19,425 bases of DNA. Source: Bacillota bacterium (lineage in GTDB: Bacteria > Bacillota > Clostridia > Christensenellales > UMGS416). Below, piece after piece: positions 8,026-12,881 of the stretch. The number at the start of each line of letters is the position of its first letter. Within the stretch, counting starts at the first letter, position 1. A program made the translations under genes and the position numbers. The DNA lies in the NCBI GenBank assembly GCA_023409755.1, contig JAEYRA010000102.1, positions 1 through 19,425 on the forward strand, read 5' to 3'. The notes beneath the pieces were generated by a model that did not search any database, was not told where the DNA came from, and worked only from the letters and a program-made list of their open reading frames with translations.

Positions 8026-8964
8026 ATGCGAATCACCAATGCCATGATGGTCAGCAACTTTCTGAACAACCTGAATGGCAACATGTCCATCATGAATACC
8101 TACCAGGACCAGCTTGCCAGCGGCCGCCGCATGAACAAACTGAGCGACGACCCCATTGGGTTGCTCAGCGTCCTCAACAGCCGCAGCAAGCTCAACAAGG
8201 TGGAGACGAACACCAGCGCCATCGAGGACGCCCGGGCGTGGCTCAATCAGAGCGAAACGTCGATCTCCGAGATCAACGACGTGCTGGCCACCCTCCACGA
8301 GAACACGGTGCGTGCCGCCACCGGCACCATGTCGGAGTCAGACCGGGCTGCCACCGCGCAGCTCGTGAAGGAAATGAAGGCCCATATTGTGGAGCTGGGC
8401 AACGCCAGCTACGGCGGGCGCTACATCTTCGGCGGCTACAACACGTCGCAGGCGCCATTCACCTTCGACGCGGGCGGGAGCCTGCTCTACAACGGCGTGG
8501 ACCTGACCACGGCTTCGTCCACCACCATCGATGCTCTCGCCAACCAGTCCATCGTCTACGCCACCGGCGACAACGTGGTGACCGAGGTATCCACCACCGG
8601 GGTGGAGCTCTTTGGCACCGGCACGGACAACCTCTACGCCATGCTCAGCGGCCTGCAGACCGCGCTGGAGAATCCGGCCAGTACGTCAGCCGACATCGCG
8701 GCGTTCACAGCGAAGATCAAGACCGCCCAGGAGGATGTGCTGGCGCTGGAGGCCAAGATCGGTGCCAAGCAAAACCGGTTGGAAGCCATGCAGGACAACC
8801 TGGATTCCAACGAGATCAACTACACCAAGACGCTCTCCATGGTGCAGGACATTGACCAGGCCGAGACCACCATGCAGTTCAAGATGGCGGAGGCGATCTA
8901 CCGCGCGGCCCTGGAGGTTGGCGCGAAGGTCATCGAACCGTCTTTGGCAGACTTTTTGCGCTGA
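8026..8964 (+). CDS. flgL: Hook-filament junction protein FlgL (HAP3)
   Basis: Second junction protein, 312 residues, related to flagellin. The N-terminus (MRITNAMMVSNFLNNLN, then QLASGRRMNKLSDDPIG) is the FlgL signature, and the C-terminal helix (DIDQAETTMQFKMAEAIYRA) is the typical D0 end. The variable middle contains GGRYIFGGYNTSQAPFTF, a segment widely shared among FlgL proteins. GGAGGAGGAA is well spaced before the ATG. It follows flgK by 33 bases in the same operon. Confidence 0.95.
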   Translation: MRITNAMMVSNFLNNLNGNMSIMNTYQDQLASGRRMNKLSDDPIGLLSVLNSRSKLNKVETNTSAIEDARAWLNQSETSISEINDVLATLHENTVRAATGTMSESDRAATAQLVKEMKAHIVELGNASYGGRYIFGGYNTSQAPFTFDAGGSLLYNGVDLTTASSTTIDALANQSIVYATGDNVVTEVSTTGVELFGTGTDNLYAMLSGLQTALENPASTSADIAAFTAKIKTAQEDVLALEAKIGAKQNRLEAMQDNLDSNEINYTKTLSMVQDIDQAETTMQFKMAEAIYRAALEVGAKVIEPSLADFLR

Positions 8965-8990
8965 GTAAGGATTGACGTAGCGCTGGTAAA

Positions 8991-9004
8991 GGGGCACGGA
9001 TGCA
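8991..9004 (+). promoter_or_regulatory. Possible CsrA site in the yviE ribosome binding region
   Basis: Between the Shine-Dalgarno GGGG (8991-8994) and the ATG (9005) lies GCACGGATGC (8994-9003), which contains ACGGA and can fold GCA/TGC around a CGGA loop. The same 11 bases, GGCACGGATGC, form the loop and upper stem of the hairpin in the flagellin leader at 10500-10510. If CsrA binds here it would block translation of yviE and perhaps of the following fliW and csrA. The 3-bp stem is weak; the call rests on the shared sequence and position. Confidence 0.45.
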
Positions 9005-9595
9005 ATGAACCAAACGAAACTGGAAATCACCACCACGAGAGGACAACTGGACATCACCACCCAAAAGGCCAAGGTGCAGATTCGGCGCCGCCGGCCTACG
9101 CTCAGCGTGGTGCGAAATCGGGCTGCCATGACGGTGAACCGGAAGCTGCCCACGATGCGTGTCAGCCGTGAGCAGATCGCCCAACTGCTTGGGCGCGGCC
9201 CGGTGCTCAAGAGCGCCAGTGAGGCCTACCAGACCGCGTTCCAGAATGGTCTGGACGCGGTGGCCAGGATCGCCAGCGATGGCACCCAGCTTTCGCAGAT
9301 TGAAAGCGGCAGCTCGGTGGGCGCGTTGACCCAGCAGAACATGCTGGCGCAGACGGAACCGCTGGAGCTCAACACCATGTCGTTACCCCCGCCCACCATC
9401 GAATGGGAGCCGGGGTACCTCAACATTGACTGGTCGCCAGGCTCGCTGCACATGCAGTGGGACGTCAGCGCCTGGGCCGACATTACGGTGGAGCCCCACC
9501 ATGTGGAGATCCGCCTGAAGAAGCACCCGGAAGTTGCCATCAAGGTGCACTACAAGCACGAGGACAACAGTAAGTTCGTGGATAAATATCTGTAA
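9005..9595 (+). CDS. YviE-like protein (DUF6470 type) of the flgL-fliW interval
   Basis: A 196-residue protein in the place of Bacillus yviE, between flgL and fliW. The function of the family is unknown. The N-terminal part is short, basic and repetitive (LEITTTRGQLDITTQKAKVQ, RRRRPTLSV), suggesting beta strands. The middle (about 60-115) is helical. The C-terminal part is rich in Trp and Pro (IEWEPGYLNIDWSPGSLHMQ), followed by a strand-rich end. No signal peptide or membrane helix is seen. Its leader (GGTAAAGGGG then GCAATG) resembles that of fliW, and a GCACGGATGC sequence there may be a CsrA target. Assignment rests on gene order plus general character, so the name is fairly safe and the function is not known. 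Confidence 0.8.
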   Translation: MNQTKLEITTTRGQLDITTQKAKVQIRRRRPTLSVVRNRAAMTVNRKLPTMRVSREQIAQLLGRGPVLKSASEAYQTAFQNGLDAVARIASDGTQLSQIESGSSVGALTQQNMLAQTEPLELNTMSLPPPTIEWEPGYLNIDWSPGSLHMQWDVSAWADITVEPHHVEIRLKKHPEVAIKVHYKHEDNSKFVDKYL

Positions 9596-9657
9596 AAAAG
9601 TTGAAAAGGGTTGTTTGACGACTGCCCATACAGGGCATGGTAAAGGGGAAAGCAGCA

Positions 9658-10110
9658 ATGGAGTTTTCGACACGACGCTTTGGACAGGTCAGCATCCCGG
9701 ATGACAAGATCATTCGTTTTGCCCAAGGGATTCCCGGGTTGCCCTGTATGGAGAGCAGCGTCCTCATCAAGGCCGAGGAGACCGCTCCGTTTTATTGGTT
9801 GCAGTCGGTGGAGGATGGCGACATCGCCATTCCGGTCATCAACCCCCTTCTGGTGGACGAGAACTACGCCCCCAGCGTGGAGGAATCCGTCTTTGAGGAA
9901 CTGCAGCTGGAGCGGGAGGAGGACCTGCTGGTCGTCAACGTCGCCGTGCTGCCAGAGGAGCTTTCCGCGATGACGGTCAACCTGGCCGCGCCGATCCTCA
10001 TCAACATCGCGCGGAACATCGGCCGACAGGTGGTGCTGGAGAACAGTGATTATTCCATGCGCCAGCCCATCTTTGAGGCCCTCAGCGCGAGGATGAAGGA
10101 GGGCCGCTAG
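9658..10110 (+). CDS. fliW: Flagellar assembly factor FliW
   Basis: A 150-residue protein that binds both free flagellin and CsrA. When flagellin is low, FliW sequesters CsrA and allows flagellin translation; when flagellin accumulates it takes up FliW and frees CsrA. The start at 9658 gives MEFSTRRFGQVSIPDDKIIR and then FAQGIPGL, which is the family N-terminus, and AAAGGGGAAAG lies correctly upstream. An in-frame ATG at 9637 is rejected because it would place this ribosome binding site inside the gene. The stop abuts the GTG of csrA. Gene order fliW-csrA-flagellin is the classical one. Confidence 0.94.
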   Translation: MEFSTRRFGQVSIPDDKIIRFAQGIPGLPCMESSVLIKAEETAPFYWLQSVEDGDIAIPVINPLLVDENYAPSVEESVFEELQLEREEDLLVVNVAVLPEELSAMTVNLAAPILINIARNIGRQVVLENSDYSMRQPIFEALSARMKEGR

Positions 10111-10344
10111 GTGTTGGTGCTGACAAGAAGGCTCAATGAGTCGATCCAACTGGGGGACGACATCACGATCACCGTGGTCGGCGTGGACGCAGACCGCGTG
10201 CGCATCGGCATCAGCGCCCCCAAGGCCATGAAGATCTACCGCAAGGAATTGCTGGAGGAGATCACCCGAACCAACCGCGAAGCCGCCGACGCACCCATGG
10301 TCAACCTGGCCGAGCGTCTGGGCGGGGAGCACAAGAGCGAGTAA
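10111..10344 (+). CDS. csrA: Carbon storage regulator CsrA (translational repressor)
   Basis: RNA-binding dimer of 77 residues that represses translation by binding GGA motifs around ribosome binding sites. It begins MLVLTRRLNESIQLGDDITI, the family hallmark. R6 and R44 (in KIYRKE) match the two RNA-contacting arginines known from Escherichia coli CsrA. The GTG start directly follows the fliW TAG, with GAAGGAGGG at 10095-10103 giving 7-base spacing. The C-terminal tail (about 55-77) is longer than in E. coli, as usual in Gram-positives. The likely main target is the flagellin leader 150 bases downstream. Confidence 0.97.
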   Translation: MLVLTRRLNESIQLGDDITITVVGVDADRVRIGISAPKAMKIYRKELLEEITRTNREAADAPMVNLAERLGGEHKSE

Positions 10345-10351
10345 ACGGACC

Positions 10352-10406
10352 GCCCCGAATTCTTTATAAATTTCTGTGATTCAGGTCTTAAGAAATTCAG
10401 CGGGGC
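10352..10406 (+). repeat. Imperfect inverted repeat between csrA and the flagellin promoter
   Basis: GCCCCG (10352-10357) pairs with CGGGGC (10401-10406). Inside, GAATT and CTT can pair with AAG and AATTC across small bulges. The 3' arm contains the -35 box (10389-10392) of the flagellin promoter. The stem could act as an end signal for the csrA operon, though only AAA and no T-run follows on the + strand. Confidence 0.5.
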
Positions 10407-10415
10407 AAACGATAT
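10389..10415 (+). promoter_or_regulatory. Sigma-28 promoter of flagellin
   Basis: TAAG (10389-10392), 15-bp spacer, AACGATAT (10408-10415). The -35 region reads GTCTTAAGA, the same as at 3675-3683 apart from wider context, and the -10 continues as CGATATAAG. Transcription should start near 10422, leaving a leader of about 120 nt, much longer than at the other two sigma-28 promoters here. Confidence 0.88.
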
Positions 10416-10493
10416 AAGCTTTGCGAGCCCAAGGACAGGCCGAAGGACATGGCGCCACCCCCAAGGCCAACCAGGGCGCAAATATCACAGACG

Positions 10494-10534
10494 GTCACCG
10501 GCACGGATGCCGGGACACGATAAATCAAGGAGGA
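10494..10534 (+). promoter_or_regulatory. Predicted CsrA binding region in the flagellin leader
   Basis: CCGGCA (10498-10503) and TGCCGG (10508-10513) form a perfect 6-bp stem closed by the tetraloop CGGA, so ACGGAU is displayed exactly as CsrA prefers. GTC (10494-10496) and GAC (10514-10516) extend the stem past one bulged A. About 25 nt further on, the Shine-Dalgarno AAGGAGGAA (10527-10535) carries two overlapping GGA motifs. This two-site arrangement corresponds to the upstream hairpin site and the Shine-Dalgarno site known for Bacillus subtilis hag. Binding itself is inferred. Confidence 0.78.
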
Positions 10535-10541
10535 ACACCCT

Positions 10542-11351
10542 ATGCGTATCAATCACAACCTCACCGCGATGAACACCTATCGTCAGCTTACCGTCAACAA
10601 CAACGCCAGCGCTAAGTCCATGGAGAAGCTCTCCAGCGGCTTCCGCATCAACCGCGCCGCCGATGACGCCGCCGGTCTCTCGATCTCCGAGAAGATGCGC
10701 AGCCAGATCCGTGGTCTGGACCAGGCCACCCGCAATGCCCAGGACGGCATCTCCTACATCCAGACGGCGGAAGGCGCCACCAGCGAGATCAGCGACATGC
10801 TCGTGCGTCTGAAGGAACTGGCCGTGCAGGCCAGCAACGGCACCTACAGCGACGATGACAAGGCCAACATCGGTTCCGAGATGAAGGCTCTGGGCGAAGC
10901 TGCTCAGGAGATCATCGACAACACCAAGTTCAACGGCACCGAGGTCTTCACCAGCGACACCGACATCGCCTACGGCGAGGATGGCCTGACCACGATCACC
11001 GTGGCTCAGCTGACGACCACCAACTTCGACGCGCTGAAGGCTCTGACCGACGCCGCCACCGACGCAGCCGGTACGGAAGCCGTCACCACCACCGCCGTTG
11101 AGGATGCCATCACCGAGCTGAACACCAGCCGCGCCACCTACGGCGCTCAGCAGAACAAGCTCGAGCATGTCATCAACAACCAGAACGCTTCGTCCGAGAA
11201 CCTCTCCGCCGCCGAAAGCCGCGTCCGCGACGTGGACATGGCCAAGGAAATGATGGAGTACACCAAGGATAGCATTCTGCAGCAGGCCGCCACCGCCATG
11301 CTGGCCCAGGCCAACCAGGCGCCCCAGAGCGTTCTGCAGCTGCTCAAGTAA
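10542..11351 (+). CDS. fliC: Flagellin (filament subunit)
   Basis: Major filament protein, 269 residues, equivalent to Bacillus hag. The N-terminal D0/D1 region is highly typical (MRINHNLTAMNTYRQL, KLSSGFRINRAADDAAGLSI, QDGISYIQTAEGA), as is the C-terminal D1/D0 region (NLSAAESRVRDVDMAKEMME, then QQAATAMLAQANQAPQSVLQ). The variable outer part (about 140-200) is short, so the subunit is close to a minimal D0/D1 flagellin. GCT and GGT codons are more frequent than in neighbouring genes, as expected for very high expression. It has its own sigma-28 promoter, AGGAGG at 10528-10533 and a strong terminator, so it is monocistronic. Confidence 0.98.
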   Translation: MRINHNLTAMNTYRQLTVNNNASAKSMEKLSSGFRINRAADDAAGLSISEKMRSQIRGLDQATRNAQDGISYIQTAEGATSEISDMLVRLKELAVQASNGTYSDDDKANIGSEMKALGEAAQEIIDNTKFNGTEVFTSDTDIAYGEDGLTTITVAQLTTTNFDALKALTDAATDAAGTEAVTTTAVEDAITELNTSRATYGAQQNKLEHVINNQNASSENLSAAESRVRDVDMAKEMMEYTKDSILQQAATAMLAQANQAPQSVLQLLK

Positions 11352-11372
11352 TTCAAACAACGGTGAGACAGG

Positions 11373-11399
11373 AAAGGGAGGAGCGATCCTCCCTTTTTT
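11373..11399 (+). terminator. Intrinsic terminator of flagellin
   Basis: GGGAGGA (11376-11382), loop GCGA, TCCTCCC (11387-11393), followed by six T. The AAA before the stem can pair with part of the T-run. It lies 22 bases after the flagellin stop. Confidence 0.95.
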
Positions 11400-11405
11400 G
11401 TGTTT

Positions 11406-11432
11406 CGCGGCTGTCGTTGCGCGTCAGCCGCG
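11406..11432. repeat. Hairpin h1 at the head of the first repeat unit
   Basis: CGCGGCTG (11406-11413) and CAGCCGCG (11425-11432) are perfect complements around an 11-base loop beginning TCGTTGC. A hairpin containing the same TCGTTGC lies at the same position before the second unit (11711-11738). Confidence 0.7.
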
Positions 11433-11438
11433 AGGCAG

Positions 11439-11474
11439 GAGTGCTTGTTATGGGTTTGGGGCTGCCGCGCGACG
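11439..11474. repeat. Repeat module a, copy 1
   Basis: This 36-base module matches 11744-11779 except for one inserted A and one missing G. It begins GAGTGCTTGTTATGG and ends CTGCCGCGCGACG. No protein is credible in it. Confidence 0.88.
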
Positions 11475-11504
11475 TACACGCCGTCACGCGGCCCCTTTTT
11501 GTTC
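11465..11504 (+). terminator. Second terminator-like hairpin after flagellin
   Basis: CCGCG-C-GACG (11465-11474) pairs with CGTC-A-CGCGG (11482-11491), with one C/A mismatch, followed by CCCC and five T. It bridges the end of module a and the start of module t-c. Confidence 0.6.
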
Positions 11505-11548
11505 TACTCATGCTAGCGCAAGGCGCGGAGGGACGCGCCTGCGGGCGG
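11487..11548. repeat. Repeat module t-c, copy 1
   Basis: Starts CGCGGCCCCTTTTTG and ends GACGCGCCTGCGGGCGG; the same ends and similar middle occur at 11913-11973. Its final GCGGGCGG (11541-11548) is perfectly complementary to CCGCCCGC at 11579-11586. Confidence 0.82.
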
Positions 11549-11597
11549 GAGCGGGTGCGCTCTGCAGGCTGGTACGTGCCGCCCGCCGCTGGCCCCA

Positions 11598-11664
11598 CCC
11601 TGCGGCAGACGATTCTTTAGAATCGTTGAGAGTAGGGTGAGCAATGCGGAGCATAGCGATGGGC
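11598..11664. repeat. Repeat module b, copy 1 (structured hairpin element)
   Basis: The first 33 bases are identical to those of the copy at 11845-11910. The inner hairpin is ACGATTCT-TT-AGAATCGT (11609-11626). An outer helix ACCCTGC/GTAGGGT (starting at 11597) encloses it with one G-U pair. Confidence 0.88.
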
Positions 11665-11710
11665 GAATGAATCGCCTGGGCGGCTGCTGGGGTTGGTACA
11701 GGTGCTGAAT

Positions 11711-11738
11711 CGCCATCGTTGCTGATGCGACGAAGGCG
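11711..11738. repeat. Hairpin h2 at the head of the second repeat unit
   Basis: CGCC-A-TCGTTGC, loop TGAT, GCGACGA-A-GGCG. The stem has one G-U pair and one A/A mismatch. It corresponds in position to h1 and shares TCGTTGC. Confidence 0.7.
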
Positions 11739-11743
11739 AGGGG

Positions 11744-11779
11744 GAGTGCTTGTTATGGAGTTTGGGCTGCCGCGCGACG
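11744..11779. repeat. Repeat module a, copy 2
   Basis: Near-identical to 11439-11474. Here it is followed by module b rather than by t-c. Confidence 0.88.
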
Positions 11780-11844
11780 CGCATGTCGCCCGTTGGGCCC
11801 CGCCCGGGCTGCATGGGCGAGCAGCAACTGAAGGTTGCGACCAG

Positions 11845-11910
11845 CCCTGCGGCAGACGATTCTTTAGAATCGTTGAGGGCAGGGTGGCATTGCGAAGCAA
11901 TGCGAAGGGC
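11845..11910. repeat. Repeat module b, copy 2 (structured hairpin element)
   Basis: Shares its first 33 bases with 11598-11630. The outer helix is CCCTGC/GCAGGG. The distal part forms a second perfect hairpin, GCATTGC-GAA-GCAATGC (11887-11903). Confidence 0.88.
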
Positions 11911-11927
11911 CGCGCGGCCCCTTTTTG
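11907..11927 (+). terminator. Palindrome plus T-run, terminator-like
   Basis: GGGCCGCGCGGCCC (11907-11920) is a perfect palindrome followed by C and five T (11922-11926). It is the counterpart of the terminator-like hairpin at 11465-11504. Confidence 0.6.
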
Positions 11928-11973
11928 ATCTTCTCATGTCAGAGCTAAGTGTGGGGGACGCGCCTGCGGGCGG
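11913..11973. repeat. Repeat module t-c, copy 2
   Basis: Shares with 11487-11548 the start CGCGGCCCCTTTTTG and the end GACGCGCCTGCGGGCGG. It lies after module b, so module order differs from the first unit. Confidence 0.82.
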
Positions 11974-12057
11974 CGACGAGCCGGGTTAGCATTGTAGGGT
12001 TGCTCACCTAAAAGGAATTTGTCGGGCGGTGTCGAACATGTCAGCACTTTCGCGGCT

Positions 12058-12084
12058 TAATGTTTTTCACCAGGTAACCGATAT
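12058..12084 (+). promoter_or_regulatory. Sigma-28 promoter of the hydrolase-fliD-fliS operon
   Basis: TAAT (12058-12061), 15-bp spacer, ACCGATAT (12077-12084), continuing as AAG like the flagellin promoter. Transcription should begin near 12091, giving a leader of only about 22 nt. Confidence 0.85.
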
Positions 12085-12113
12085 AAGATATACATCCGAC
12101 CATCGGAGGAAAT

Positions 12114-12836
12114 ATGCGCATCCCCAGCGTCAGCAGCCTGTATCAGAGCCACGCGGCGGCCGTCACCGGCAGCGCCAGCGGGTTTCAGGCCATCTTGACA
12201 CAGACAGTGGAGGAACAGACTGCCGACCAGGCTGACGCGACCCCCGTTGCCGTCGACGCGGTCCAGCCCGCGGGGTATGAAACCGCCGCTGTGACGAGCA
12301 ATGAGCAGAATATGAGCTTGGGGGTTGCGGCGTTGTCCGCCGAGGACCTGGCAGTGCTCACCCGCCTGCAGCAGGCCATGGGCACCCAGAGTGTGACGGC
12401 CAGTGCCGCCTCAACGGCCAGCAAGGACACCTGGTCGGCCACCGCCGCATTGGATGGCACCGGCACCCGGGGCGAGCAGGTGACCCAATACGCCCTGCAG
12501 TTCCTGGGCACCCCCTATGTGTGGGGCGGGGAAGACCTGAAAGCAGGAGCGGATTGCTCCGGCTTCACCCAGTCGGTGTTCAAGGAATTTGGCGTCGATC
12601 TCAGCCGCACGGCCAACCGGCAGAGCAAGCAAGGGGAGGCGGTCAACGTGGACGACCTGCAGCCCGGCGATCTGCTCTGTTTCAAAACCGCTGATTACGC
12701 CCCGGTGACCCACGCGGCCATCTATCTGGGCGATGGAAAGTTCGTTCACGCCTCCAGTTCCAAGGGGGAAGTCACCATCAGTACACTCAACAGTTGGTGG
12801 AAGGACCGTTTGGTCACTGCCCGCCGCGTTCTCTAG
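12114..12836 (+). CDS. NlpC/P60 peptidoglycan endopeptidase, flagellum-associated
   Basis: A 240-residue protein with a C-terminal NlpC/P60 (C40) domain from about 117 to 238, a family that cleaves peptide stems in peptidoglycan. Catalytic residues are visible: C148 in ADCSGF, H200 in VTHAAIYLGDG, and H212 in FVHASSSKG as the likely third residue. The first 110 residues are Ala/Thr/Gln-rich, with no hydrophobic core and no lipobox, so no Sec signal is seen. The start MRIPSVSSLY and the FQAILTQTVEEQ segment recall N-termini of proteins exported by the flagellar apparatus. A sigma-28 promoter immediately upstream and fliD downstream place it in the filament operon. A role in wall remodelling around the flagellum is inferred. 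GGAGG precedes the ATG. Confidence 0.88.
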   Translation: MRIPSVSSLYQSHAAAVTGSASGFQAILTQTVEEQTADQADATPVAVDAVQPAGYETAAVTSNEQNMSLGVAALSAEDLAVLTRLQQAMGTQSVTASAASTASKDTWSATAALDGTGTRGEQVTQYALQFLGTPYVWGGEDLKAGADCSGFTQSVFKEFGVDLSRTANRQSKQGEAVNVDDLQPGDLLCFKTADYAPVTHAAIYLGDGKFVHASSSKGEVTISTLNSWWKDRLVTARRVL

Positions 12837-12881
12837 CAGCCACAGGAGCGGCCCGTCGGCCGTCGAAAGGAGTCGAAACGC

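Larger units (their letters stand above)
11401..12057. other. Gene-free, hairpin-dense region after flagellin
   Basis: No reading frame here has a convincing start, composition or family resemblance; short frames run through the hairpins and repeats on both strands. The content is the two repeat units h-a-tc-b and h-a-b-tc described in separate entries. The last part (11974-12057) holds no feature I can name before the sigma-28 promoter at 12058. Confidence 0.75.

Noticed and set aside
8966..8992. TAAG at 8966 before the yviE gene as a sigma-28 promoter
   Set aside because: At the correct 15-bp distance the sequence is GGTAAAGG, with no resemblance to GCCGATAT.
9637..9657. ATG at 9637 as start of fliW
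   Set aside because: The seven extra residues do not belong to the family, and the good ribosome binding site AAAGGGGAAAG would be inside the gene. 9658 fits both.
11363..11989. Several short open frames on both strands between flagellin and the NlpC/P60 gene
   Set aside because: They run through hairpins, terminator T-runs and repeat modules, are Arg/Pro/Ala-biased, and lack conserved motifs. Similar peptides in different frames come from the DNA repeats.
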